NCBI GenBank assembly: GCA_021787845.1
Contig: JAJYLH010000042.1
Span: 1-52,687 of the forward strand
Length of the DNA: 52,687 bases
Direction: 5' to 3'
Origin: Myxococcales bacterium
Lineage (GTDB): Bacteria > Myxococcota > Myxococcia > Myxococcales > JAJYLH01
Part shown: piece by piece, positions 8,637-15,985 of the stretch
Numbering within the stretch: position 1 is the first letter of the stretch
Layout: each line of letters begins with the position of its first letter
Position numbers and translations under genes: made by a program
The notes under the pieces: model-generated
What the model was told of the DNA's origin: nothing
Databases searched by the model: none
What the model saw: only the letters and a program-made list of their open reading frames with translations

Positions 8637-9983
8637 GTGATGGCCGCGGGACACGATCGCTCGAACAAAGGAGGAGCCCTCCTGCACCACTTGCCGCGGC
8701 GGCGGGGAACCGTCGCCCTCCTGGTCCTAGGAGCGGTCCTGCTGAGCGCGAGCCCTGCCGAGGCCGGGCTGGGGGACGGCATCCGGTTCGGGCCCGGCCG
8801 GCTCAAGCTCGGGGTCGAGGCGGGAGCCCGCTACGACAGCCTGGCGGCGGTGGGGGTGGTCGGAACCCTCGGCGGCACCACGACCGATCCGGGCGACGGC
8901 CTGGGCGTCTTCACCGGCGCGTTCGACCTCCAGGTCCCGGGCGAGTCGGCGCGGATCTCCCTGCGGGGCCACCTCGACTGGAACCAGTACATGGACCTCC
9001 AGGCGGACCTCGCCGCTTTCTCCTACGCGAGCGCGGCGGTGGAGGGGACGGCGGCGTTCAACCCCGACGGCGCTTTCGGTCTCGACCTGGGCGAGACGTT
9101 GAACCGGAGCGACCAGACCGACAATCCGCTCTTCGGGGTGGGCGTGCTCGGTCTCCAGAACACTTCCAACGCGCGCCTGCGCCTGCGCCCCGGGGGCGGC
9201 GCCATCGAGATCGGCCTCGGCTACACCTTCGGGGCCGACCTCTTCTCGCCGCAGGTCGGGGTGACGAACAGCGACAAGTACGCCGCCTGCGACAACGACC
9301 CCACCTGCGACCCGCTGGTGGCTTCCGCCTACAACACCCTGTCGAGCACGGTCGCGCTCGACGCCAAGTGGCACCTGTTTCCCAAGACCGGTTTTACCCT
9401 CCAGGTGAGCTACGGCTGGTGGTCGTATATGTACGGCTCGAGCGTCCAGGGCACCCAGGCGGCGAGCCCCCTCCAGGCGATGCTCGGGTTCGGGACCCTT
9501 CTGAACACGCGCTTCACCTTCGCGATCCGGGCCGGCTACGAGGCGATGTTCTTCGCTTCCTCGCAGACCGCGCGGCTCGACGACGCCATCGGCCAGGCGG
9601 AGATCGGTTATCGGGTGAGCGAGACGCTCTCGACCCGCGTCGGTTTTCAACGCTCGGACCAGCCGCTGGCCGGCAGTACACTCTTTTTCGGGGATAATCG
9701 GCTGTACTGGGACCTGCGGGGCGAGTTCAACCGGTTCGTCCTGACCGCGAGCGCCTCGCTCGACTTCGTCGGCTACGGACCCGCAGGGACCTCGAGTGCC
9801 CGCCAGGACACCGGGGGGTCGGGCACCCTGGAGGCGGACTACCACCTGAACGACTGGCTCAGGGTGACGAGCAACGTCGGCCTGTCCACGAGGAGCGTGG
9901 CCAACGTGGCGAACGCCTCCTCGAACCTGGCGTACGACTACACCCGGTGGGAATTCGGTCTGGGCCTGGCGACGTTGTTCTAG
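8637..9983 (+). CDS. outer-membrane beta-barrel protein, EpsX/Wzp-like polysaccharide translocon candidate
   Basis: The 448-residue product has a signal peptide with cleavage near SPAEAGLG. Alternating beta strands with aromatic girdles run through the mature part (LKLGVEAGARYDSL, LSTRVGFQRSDQPLAG, LYWDLRGEFNRFVLTASASLDFVGYG), and the protein ends WEFGLGLATLF, a classical C-terminal barrel strand. The family resembles outer-membrane proteins beside exopolysaccharide genes. In Myxococcus the 18-stranded barrel EpsX pairs with a short OPX protein to form a composite translocon, and the gene order here, barrel then OPX, fits that. The strand number cannot be measured by eye. GTG 8637 and ATG 8640 are both usable starts. 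Confidence 0.75.
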   Translation: MMAAGHDRSNKGGALLHHLPRRRGTVALLVLGAVLLSASPAEAGLGDGIRFGPGRLKLGVEAGARYDSLAAVGVVGTLGGTTTDPGDGLGVFTGAFDLQVPGESARISLRGHLDWNQYMDLQADLAAFSYASAAVEGTAAFNPDGAFGLDLGETLNRSDQTDNPLFGVGVLGLQNTSNARLRLRPGGGAIEIGLGYTFGADLFSPQVGVTNSDKYAACDNDPTCDPLVASAYNTLSSTVALDAKWHLFPKTGFTLQVSYGWWSYMYGSSVQGTQAASPLQAMLGFGTLLNTRFTFAIRAGYEAMFFASSQTARLDDAIGQAEIGYRVSETLSTRVGFQRSDQPLAGSTLFFGDNRLYWDLRGEFNRFVLTASASLDFVGYGPAGTSSARQDTGGSGTLEADYHLNDWLRVTSNVGLSTRSVANVANASSNLAYDYTRWEFGLGLATLF

Positions 9984-10152
9984 CCCGCACGAGGTCGCGA
10001 AGGCGTCGAGGGCTCGACTCGAGACAGGCGCGGCTCGAAACAGGAGGCGCGCCGGACGCCTGGCGCGGTCCGAAAACGGTCGGCGCCGGGCGCGCCGTCC
10101 GGCGGCAGCCGTCGGCCGACGAGGGCGACCCCGTGCGAGCGGTCGGGCCGGG

Positions 10153-10794
10153 GTGCGGGAGACGAAGGCGGTGCGGGTGACGAGACCAAGGGGCGAGGTC
10201 GCCGCGGTGCTCTTGTGCGTCGCCGGCCTCACCGGCTGCCCGCGACCGCAAGCGGAGTCCTCGGTTCGCCTCCAGTCGCTGAGCCCTCCGGCGGCGCAGC
10301 CGCTCGGCGACGAGCTGGGGCCGGGCGACGTCTTCGAGGTGCGGGTGTTCGGCGAGCCGGACCTGTCGGGCGCGTTCCGGGTCGGGCCGGACGGGACCAT
10401 CGACTTCCCGTTCTGCGGGCGGCTCGAGGTGCTCGGGGAAACGACGAGCGCCCTCGCCACCCGGCTCACGACCTGCCTCGCGAAAGGGTACCTGCGCCAC
10501 CCGCAGGTGACGGTGACCGCCAAGGAGTACAACTCGAAGAAGGTGCTGGTGTTCGGGAAGGTCCAGAAGCCCGGCGCTTTCCCCTACACCGACAACATGA
10601 CCGTGGTGGAGGCGATCGTTCTCGCGGGAGGGTTCGCGCAGTTCGCGAGCGAGAACTCGACCCGGGTCATCCGGCCGGCGAAGAACGGTGAAGAGCGCTT
10701 CACGGTCCCGGTCGAGGACATCGGGGTCGGCCGCGCCCCAAACTTCTACCTGCGTCCGGGCGACGTGGTGTACGTCCCGGAATCGTGGAAGTAG
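10153..10794 (+). CDS. short OPX polysaccharide-export lipoprotein (Wza/EpsY-like, D1-D2 only)
   Basis: The product has up to 213 residues. A lipobox, VAGLTGC, is preceded by a short basic n-region. Next come a Poly_export domain (GPGDVFEVRVFGEPDLSGAF, then VGPDGTIDFPFCGRLEVLG, ATRLTTCLAKGYLRHPQVTV) and a SLBB-type domain (VLVFGKVQKPGAFPYTDNMT, EAIVLAGGF, LRPGDVVYVPES). There is no C-terminal extension long enough for Wza's helical outer-membrane pore, so it needs a separate barrel, which the preceding gene could supply. GTG 10171 has GGAG nine bases upstream and gives a cleaner signal peptide than GTG 10153. No glycosyltransferase or Wzc-like gene is in the window, so the rest of the pathway is elsewhere. 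Confidence 0.88.
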   Translation: MRETKAVRVTRPRGEVAAVLLCVAGLTGCPRPQAESSVRLQSLSPPAAQPLGDELGPGDVFEVRVFGEPDLSGAFRVGPDGTIDFPFCGRLEVLGETTSALATRLTTCLAKGYLRHPQVTVTAKEYNSKKVLVFGKVQKPGAFPYTDNMTVVEAIVLAGGFAQFASENSTRVIRPAKNGEERFTVPVEDIGVGRAPNFYLRPGDVVYVPESWK

Positions 10795-10811
10795 GCGAGG
10801 CCCGGCGGAGT

Positions 10812-10840
10812 TTGCGCCAGACGGCGCGCTGCGTTAGATT
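10812..10840 (+). promoter_or_regulatory. possible promoter of peptide deformylase gene
   Basis: TTGCGC (10812-10817), a 17-bp spacer and TAGATT (10835-10840) lie about 100 bp upstream of the ATG at 10941. The match is modest: the -35 has three of six consensus bases in order. It is offered only because spacing and location fit. Confidence 0.3.
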
Positions 10841-10940
10841 GCGGGACCCGTGATTCGCCTGCCGGCGCTGCGGCGGCGGGTCGCCGTTGGAGCGGTCGCC
10901 CGCCTTTGCTTCGGGTGGACGCCTCTTGAGGGCCAGAGCC

Positions 10941-11492
10941 ATGGTGCGTGAGGTGCTCATCTACCCAGACCCAGCTCTCAAGCAGAAGTCCAAGCCGGTC
11001 GCCAAGGTCGATGACCAGGTCAAGAAGCTCGTCAAGGACATGGTCGACACCCTCTACGCCGAAGAGGGCGTGGGGTTGGCGGCGGTCCAGGTCGGCGTCT
11101 CGCGCCGGGTGCTCATCACCGACACCTCCAGCAAACAGGAAGGCGAGAGGTTGCGGGTGTTCATCAACCCCGAGCTGGTCAGCGCCGAGGGACGCACCAA
11201 GTACCAGGAAGGCTGCCTGTCCCTTCCCGGCGAGGCCGAGGAGATCGAGCGCTTCGCCAGGGTGACCGTCCGGGCGCTCGATGAGAAGGGCCAGCCGTTC
11301 GAAATCGACGCCGACGGCCTTCTCGCCATCGCCCTCCAGCACGAGATGGATCACCTCGACGGCGTGCTCTTCGTCGACCGGCTCTCCAGCGTCAAGCGCG
11401 GCCTCATCCGCAAGCGGATGCTCAAGGTCATCGAGGAGAAGAAGGCCGCGCTGCGCGCCCGCAAGCCCGCCGAGCCGCGCGCCGGCCTCTAG
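10941..11492 (+). CDS. def: peptide deformylase
   Basis: The 183-residue product contains all three metal-site motifs: GVGLAAVQVG (G-x-G-x-A-A-x-Q), EGCLSLP with the Cys ligand, and QHEMDHLDG with the two His ligands and catalytic Glu. It removes the formyl group from the N-terminal Met of new proteins in the cytoplasm. The C-terminal basic tail (KRGLIRKRMLKVIEEKKAAL and onwards) is longer than in E. coli. An upstream in-frame TTG (10887) exists, but MVREVLIYPDP is the usual start of the family. A strong intrinsic terminator follows immediately, so the gene is probably monocistronic. Confidence 0.95.
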   Translation: MVREVLIYPDPALKQKSKPVAKVDDQVKKLVKDMVDTLYAEEGVGLAAVQVGVSRRVLITDTSSKQEGERLRVFINPELVSAEGRTKYQEGCLSLPGEAEEIERFARVTVRALDEKGQPFEIDADGLLAIALQHEMDHLDGVLFVDRLSSVKRGLIRKRMLKVIEEKKAALRARKPAEPRAGL

Positions 11493-11522
11493 CCCCCGAG
11501 GCCCCGGGGCTTCTTTTCTTTC
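11491..11522 (+). terminator. intrinsic terminator after def
   Basis: AGCCCC and GGGGCT arms, with an inner GGCCCCGG palindrome, are followed by TTCTTTTCTTT directly after the def stop codon. The stem and U-rich tail are typical of a rho-independent terminator on the + strand. Confidence 0.7.
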
Positions 11523-11542
11523 GCCCGATCGGCGAGTCGCGG

Positions 11543-11590
11543 TTTACTGCATGTTCTCGGGCCGCCTCGCGGAAACATGCAATATGCTGC
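11543..11590 (+). repeat. 48-bp repeat upstream of hsp20 (inverted partner downstream)
   Basis: The ends TTTACTGCATGTTC and ATGCAATATGCTGC match, in inverted orientation, the repeat at 12494-12541 (TTTACCGCGTGTTC and ATGCAGTATACTGC when reversed). By hand alignment 31 of 48 positions agree, mostly at the two ends. It also contains an internal inverted pair GCATGTT/AACATGC. The rest of the gap 11523-11926 holds no gene I can support and no CIRCE-type heat-shock operator. Confidence 0.5.
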
Positions 11591-11926
11591 CGGCCGCGAT
11601 TCTTCGTTGGACGAGGAGCCCCCGACCGCGGGTGGCACGGGGCATCGGGGACGCCCTCGCCTCGCGGCTGCGGCAGGGGAGGGTGCGTTCCCATCGGGCG
11701 CGCGCCGGCTCGGCAGCGCTTTCGGCAATCTGCACCGCTCCTGGATGACATCTCGTGGCGCGAGCGATCGACGTGCCCGCCGTCGCCCGTCGGGCCGCGA
11801 CCCTCAGCCGCCCGGGGCGCCCGCCGTCCGCGCGTTCCGCCGTTTCTTGGAGTCGCGCCCCGCGATGGCTAGCAAAGAAATGAAAGGTTCGACGCGTTGT
11901 CCGCGCCGACCAGAAAGGGGGAAGTC

Positions 11927-12406
11927 ATGGCCAATATCTTGCGACGAGGCGAGAGCGTTCCGAGCACCCTCGGCCGGTTCGATCCGTTCGAGATGATCCG
12001 CGATCTCGCGCGCTGGGATCCCTTCCGGGAGATGGTCCCGACCGCGACCCGCGAGCTGCAGTACGTCCCGCAGTTCGACGTGCGCGAGACCAAGGACGGG
12101 TACGTGTTCAAGGCGGACCTGCCCGGCATCGACGAGAAGGACCTCGAGGTCTCCGTCAGCGGCAACCGCTTGAGCGTCAGCGGCAAGCGCGAGGCCGAAA
12201 AGGCTGACGAGAGCGACACCTGGTACAGCTACGAGCGCAGCTACGGTTCGTTTTGTCGCTCGTTCACGCTGCCCGAGGACGTCGACCAGAACGCCTGCAA
12301 CGCCGACCTCAAGAACGGGGTCCTGACCCTGGTGCTCGGGAAGAAGCCGGAGAAGCAGCCGAAGAAGATCTCGATCCACTCGACCGGCAAAGCCGTCAAA
12401 GCCTGA
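11927..12406 (+). CDS. small heat-shock protein, Hsp20/alpha-crystallin family
   Basis: The product has 159 residues. An N-terminal arm (RRGESVPSTLGRFDPFEMIR) is followed by an alpha-crystallin domain, residues about 45-145: VPQFDVRETKDGYVFKADLP, GNRLSVSGKREAE, SYGSFCRSFTLPEDVD and the hallmark A-L-NGVL form ADLKNGVLTLVL. The C-terminal extension carries ISIHS in place of the I-x-I anchor. It is an ATP-independent holdase that keeps unfolding proteins soluble. A strong ribosome site, AAAGGGGGAAG, precedes ATG 11927, which decides this start over the upstream ATG at 11897. It has its own terminator and is flanked on both sides by related inverted repeats. Confidence 0.93.
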   Translation: MANILRRGESVPSTLGRFDPFEMIRDLARWDPFREMVPTATRELQYVPQFDVRETKDGYVFKADLPGIDEKDLEVSVSGNRLSVSGKREAEKADESDTWYSYERSYGSFCRSFTLPEDVDQNACNADLKNGVLTLVLGKKPEKQPKKISIHSTGKAVKA

Positions 12407-12426
12407 ATCGAAGCGGCGCCGGCCTG

Positions 12427-12473
12427 GGGGCCCCGACCGCTGGATCTCGCGCGGCGGCCCGGGGCCCCTTTTT
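12427..12473 (+). terminator. intrinsic terminator after hsp20
   Basis: GGGGCCCCG (12427-12435) and CGGGGCCCC (12460-12468) form a 9-bp GC stem followed by TTTTT. It is the clearest rho-independent terminator in the window. Confidence 0.85.
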
Positions 12474-12493
12474 CGACGGCGATTGCGCCTCTT

Positions 12494-12541
12494 GCAGTAT
12501 ACTGCATTTCATCGCGCGAGCCGGCCGGAACACGCGGTAAA
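12494..12541 (-). repeat. 48-bp repeat downstream of hsp20 (inverted partner of 11543-11590)
   Basis: It contains the perfect 14-bp palindrome TGCAGTATACTGCA at 12494-12507. Read on the minus strand it aligns end to end with the upstream repeat. A separate perfect 10-bp inverted pair, ATTTCATCGC (12506-12515) and GCGATGAAAT (12548-12557), overlaps it. Possible roles are an operator or the remains of a small mobile unit around hsp20. Confidence 0.5.
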
Positions 12542-12579
12542 GTGCATGCGATGAAATCGGGCTCGAAAAAGGGCACCGG

Positions 12580-12900
12580 TCACCCGGCGGGGCCGAGACG
12601 CGGGCAGGCGCGCCGACAGCCGCCGCATGCCCGCAAGGCTGGAGCGCCGCCGGGATGCGACGGGGCAGCCGCCGGGCGGCTGGGGTCCCGAACGGCGTAG
12701 CCGAGCCGCTCGATCGCCGAGCGGCTGAGGTGCCGGATGGCGGAAGCGCTCACCCGGGTTCCGCACTCGAGACAGCGCTCGAGGGGGGAGCCGTCTTCGG
12801 CGAATTCCAGATAGACGAGCGTCTGCTGCCGGCAAGCGGGGCAGTCGGCGATCGGCAGCACGGTTCGATCGATCGTGAGGGGCACGACCGGCGCCGGCAT
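12580..12900 (-). CDS. small zinc-ribbon protein
   Basis: The product has 106 residues. CPAC (residues 20-23) and CLEC (residues 43-46) are spaced like a zinc ribbon, with LVYLEFAEDGSPLER between. A short helical part follows (ASAIRHLSRSAIERLGYAV). The last 30 residues are low-complexity and include extra cysteines. The ATG at 12900 lies 16 bases after the stop of the RHH gene, so the two form an operon. The function is unknown; a regulatory or nucleic-acid-binding role is plausible from the pairing. Confidence 0.55.
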   Translation of the reverse strand: MPAPVVPLTIDRTVLPIADCPACRQQTLVYLEFAEDGSPLERCLECGTRVSASAIRHLSRSAIERLGYAVRDPSRPAAAPSHPGGAPALRACGGCRRACPRLGPAG

Positions 12901-12916
12901 CTCGGGCGGCGCGGCG

Positions 12917-13132
12917 CTACTCGTCGCGGCCCTTGGGGTCGTCGCGCTCGTCGCGGGGGTTGAGCACGTCGTTGACCGACGGGAACCGGGCGACGTCCGC
13001 GCGGGCGATGCGCCAGGCTTGCTGGACGATCCACGAGAGCGACCGGTCCTGTCGGGTCGCCTCCTCCTGGATTTCCCGGAGCATGTCCTCCGGGAAGTAC
13101 AGGCTCTGCTTGCGTTTGTCCGTCAGGGCCAT
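12917..13132 (-). CDS. ribbon-helix-helix protein of the Myxococcales TIGR04563-like type
   Basis: The product has 71 residues. KQSLYFPEDMLREIQEEATR gives the beta strand and first helix of an RHH fold, followed by QDRSLSWIVQQAWRIAR as the second helix; FPSVNDVLNP follows. The pattern (K-K-QSLYFPE-ML-EI, RSLSW-VQ-AW-IAR, FPSVN) agrees with my memory of the TIGR04563 family, found as multiple paralogues in Myxococcales. Such proteins bind DNA as dimers. It heads a two-gene operon with the zinc-ribbon protein. GGAG lies upstream of the ATG. Confidence 0.7.
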   Translation of the reverse strand: MALTDKRKQSLYFPEDMLREIQEEATRQDRSLSWIVQQAWRIARADVARFPSVNDVLNPRDERDDPKGRDE

Positions 13133-13295
13133 CGGCCGAAGCTCCAGGGGAAGCGGTGAACGCGCTCGCCGCTTCTAGTCGAGCGGCGCCAGCTCAGTCA
13201 ACAGCCCCGAGGGGCTTTCTCATCCGACCTCGGCGGCGGCCGTGGACGGCTGGCGTCACCGGTCGGTCCGGGGCCTGCCTATCCGGTGGACAGAC

Positions 13296-13323
13296 TTGGA
13301 GCCGGACAGCTCAGTGTCCGGGT
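13296..13323 (+). repeat. solo CCGGACA/TGTCCGG hairpin repeat
   Basis: TTGGAGCCGGACA then GCTCAG then TGTCCGGGT: a 7-bp stem with a 6-nt loop, closely matching the terminal repeat of the element at 29175-29350 and a hairpin at 47269-47292. It lies in the 421-bp gap 13133-13553. That gap also has a GCCGCT/AGCGGC stem (13168-13187) and a GCCCC-GA-GGGGC stem followed by TTTCT (13204-13220), which could be a weak terminator. No gene is supported there. Confidence 0.6.
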
Positions 13324-13553
13324 GAGGCCGGCACCGTGCCCGACCGACGACACCGACCCGTCCGGCTCGGCGCTCTCGGTCGGAAGCGCCGATCGGAGGG
13401 CAGGGTCCGGCCGAGCCGCGCCGAGGCGGCGACGGGCGGGCTCTTCCACTCGGCGTTCGGCGGTTCGCGCTTCCGGCGACGTCGAGGGCCTGGGGTCGTG
13501 CCTAGGTTAGCGACCGGCGGACCGGCGAAGCGCCGGTCGGCGTCGGGGGGGAC

Positions 13554-15659
13554 ATGTCGAAGGGACGCCGCGGGTGGTGGGCGTGGGTGGCGGCCAGCCT
13601 CGGTCTTCTCGGCTGCGGCGGCACGCCGCCCCCCGGCTGCGGTCCCGGACGGCAGACCTGCGCCTGCCTCGCCTCTGAGGCCGGCTGCCCGCAGCAGCCC
13701 GCCTGCCCTGCTTCGAGGCAATGCGGCGCGGCCTGCTGCGAACCTGGAGAGACGTGCTCGCACGACGCCTGCGTCGTGCCGACGCACGCGTGCACGTTCG
13801 TCCCGGAGCCGGCGGATTTCCAGACGCCGGCGACCGTCTGGTGGTGGCCGTATCTCGACCCGCAGCGTTCGACCGAGCGCGTCATCGAGCTGCCGGACTT
13901 CGACGAGGTGATGTCGACGCCCGTGGTGGTGCGCCTCGACGGGCGCCAACACCCGACCGAGCCGCCGGCGGTGATCTTCTCGACCTTCGTCGACGGGGGA
14001 ACGACCGACGTCGAGGGCGTCTTGCGAGCGGTGCGAGGGGATACGGGAGCGCCGCTGTGGACCGTGACCGATCCCGCTCTGCGGGTGAACGCGGTCAGCT
14101 CGCCGGCGGCGGGGGACCTCGACGGCGACGGCAAGCCGGAAATCGTCACCGGCGGGTGGGATCCGACGGGCGGGGACGCGGGCGGCCTCATCGCCTTCCA
14201 CTCCGACGGCAGCTTCTACTGGCGCGCGCCGGGGCTCTACGTCGGCTGGGGCGGGCCGGAGATCGCGGACCTCGACGGCGACGGGCATCCCGAGGTGATC
14301 CTCGGCAACACGGTGCTCGACGGGAGGACGGGACGGGTCCTGTGTAGCGGCGGCGCTTCCGGCACCGGCGACAACGGCGAGGGACCGCTCTCGGTGGTCG
14401 AGGATCTCGGCAACGGCTTTCCGGAGATCCTCACCGGCGACATGGCCTACGAGATGACCCGCGACCGGCAGGGGAACGCGCGGTGCGAGAAGCTGTGGCC
14501 GGACGACCTGCGTACCCAGGCGGGCACGCGGCTGTGGGATGGCTTCCCGGCCGTGGCCGACCTCTTCGACAACCCGAGCATCCGAACGACGGTGGGCAAG
14601 GCGGAGGTCGCGGTGGTCTCGAACGGACGGGTGCGGGTGCAGGACTGGACCGGGGGGGTGGTGATGAACCCGGTGCCGATCCCTGGCGGCGGGAGCGGAG
14701 GGCCTCCGACCATCGCGGACTTCGACGGGGACGGCCAGGCGGAAATCGGGGTCGCCGGCCGCGGCAGCTACACCGTTTTCAAGCCGGGGCGGCCGGGCAA
14801 CATCCTCTGGACGGTCAAGACGCAGGACTTCTCGTCCTCGGTCACCGGCTCCAGCGTCTTCGATTTCGACGGCAACGGTCGGGCGGAAGTGGTCTACGGC
14901 GACGAGTGCTACGTGCACGTCTTCGACGGCGCCACGGGGTTCGAGGACCTGGCGATTGCGAACTCGTCCTGCACCGCCTACGAGATGCCGGTGGTCGCGG
15001 CGGTGGACGGCTCCGGTGCCGCCAACCTCCTGGCGGTCAGCAACGACATCTGCAACATCACCTGCCCCTGGGGCACCCACCACGCGAACGGGATGCACGG
15101 AGTCCGCCTCTTCGCGAGCCCGACCGACGGCTGGGTCGAAAGCCGCCCGGTGTGGAACGAGCACAGCTTCCACCTGACCAACGTCGACGACTTCGGCGGC
15201 ATCCCGACCCGCGAGAAGCCGAACTGGGGACCGGGGACGACCAACTCGTTCCGGGAGAACCACCAGGGCCACGGCACCTTCGACGCCCCGGACTTCGTCG
15301 TGACGCGGGTGTGGGCGGACGGAACCCGGTGCCCCGAGGAGCTGACGCTCGACGCGACGGTGGCGAACGAAGGCGCGCGCGGCGTCCGAGCCGGGTTGCA
15401 CGTCGCGTTCTACGACGATGAGGCGTCGGGGCGGTCGCTCCTCGGAGTGGCGACGGTCCCGCGACCGCTGCCGCCTGGCGGCACCGCAGACGTCTCCCTG
15501 GACTGGAGCGGCCCCCCGACAGTGCACCCGGTCCACGTGACGGTGATCGCCGACGATCCCGGCACGCCGGGCATGACCCCTCCCGGGGAGCATCACGAGT
15601 GCGACGAGCAGAACAACGCCGCCGACTTCGGCGACGTCGTCTGCCGCGATCCGGGATAG
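13554..15659 (+). CDS. FG-GAP/VCBS repeat surface lipoprotein with C-terminal CARDB-like domain
   Basis: The 701-residue product has a lipobox, LGLLGCGG, near residue 20. A Cys-rich stretch follows (about 12 Cys in residues 20-80, spaced like small disulphide modules). A beta-propeller follows, with repeated calcium-binding-like FG-GAP motifs: AAGDLDGDGKPEIV, EIADLDGDGHPEVI, TIADFDGDGQAEIG and VFDFDGNGRAEVV. The C-terminal 110 residues (DFVVTRVWADGTRCPEELTL, LDATVANEGARGV, DEQNNAAD) resemble a CARDB cell-adhesion domain. It is predicted to be exported and lipid-anchored, with a role in adhesion or surface display. The neighbouring gene is convergent, across a structured gap. Confidence 0.8.
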   Translation: MSKGRRGWWAWVAASLGLLGCGGTPPPGCGPGRQTCACLASEAGCPQQPACPASRQCGAACCEPGETCSHDACVVPTHACTFVPEPADFQTPATVWWWPYLDPQRSTERVIELPDFDEVMSTPVVVRLDGRQHPTEPPAVIFSTFVDGGTTDVEGVLRAVRGDTGAPLWTVTDPALRVNAVSSPAAGDLDGDGKPEIVTGGWDPTGGDAGGLIAFHSDGSFYWRAPGLYVGWGGPEIADLDGDGHPEVILGNTVLDGRTGRVLCSGGASGTGDNGEGPLSVVEDLGNGFPEILTGDMAYEMTRDRQGNARCEKLWPDDLRTQAGTRLWDGFPAVADLFDNPSIRTTVGKAEVAVVSNGRVRVQDWTGGVVMNPVPIPGGGSGGPPTIADFDGDGQAEIGVAGRGSYTVFKPGRPGNILWTVKTQDFSSSVTGSSVFDFDGNGRAEVVYGDECYVHVFDGATGFEDLAIANSSCTAYEMPVVAAVDGSGAANLLAVSNDICNITCPWGTHHANGMHGVRLFASPTDGWVESRPVWNEHSFHLTNVDDFGGIPTREKPNWGPGTTNSFRENHQGHGTFDAPDFVVTRVWADGTRCPEELTLDATVANEGARGVRAGLHVAFYDDEASGRSLLGVATVPRPLPPGGTADVSLDWSGPPTVHPVHVTVIADDPGTPGMTPPGEHHECDEQNNAADFGDVVCRDPG

Positions 15660-15748
15660 GAGCCTGCCTCGAAAGGTCGGAGCGAATCGTCCTCAACCCT
15701 CGCGCCCGCGCGCCTGGTTCTCTCGTCCCGACGCTCGCCCCAGTAGGT

Positions 15749-15911
15749 TGGACGGTCCGGCCCAACGCCGACAGGCGCTGGACGCGGCTGTCCGACGTTC
15801 CAGAGCGATCGACTATGGGACGATCCCTCGATCGATCGCGCTGGAACGACGGACGGACGGTCGCGTCATCGTTCCAGCGCGGGAGCCAGCCGATGGCGGC
15901 CGGACCGTCCA
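15749..15911. other. nested inverted-repeat region with alternative stems
   Basis: In the 326-bp gap 15660-15985, outer arms TGGACGGTCCGGCC (15749-15762) and GGCCGGACCGTCCA (15898-15911) are perfect 14-bp reverse complements. Inside, GCGCTGGAACG (15838-15848) can pair with CGTTCCAGAGC (15796-15806; one mismatch) or perfectly with CGTTCCAGCGC (15870-15880). The two inner hairpins are mutually exclusive, as in switch-like RNAs. The region sits between a + gene and the 3' end of a - gene. No T tract is evident. It could be a structured RNA, a non-autonomous element or a double-sided terminator. Confidence 0.5.
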
Positions 15912-15985
15912 TCCTCCTGGGGCTCGCGCGCGCTGCCGGTGAGACGAGGAGCGCGCGCCTTCCGGGTGACGAGGCCGATCGGTCG

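Noticed and set aside
11493-11926. CIRCE or other heat-shock operator before hsp20
   Set aside because: No TTAGCACTC/GAGTGCTAA pair is present. The inverted pair GCATGTT/AACATGC is different and is better explained by the repeat shared with the downstream side.
13311-15596. Long antisense open frame of 761 codons opposite the FG-GAP lipoprotein gene
   Set aside because: Arg/Pro/Ala/His-rich product with no domain or start signal. The opposite frame has a lipobox and clear FG-GAP repeats, so this is a GC-rich shadow.
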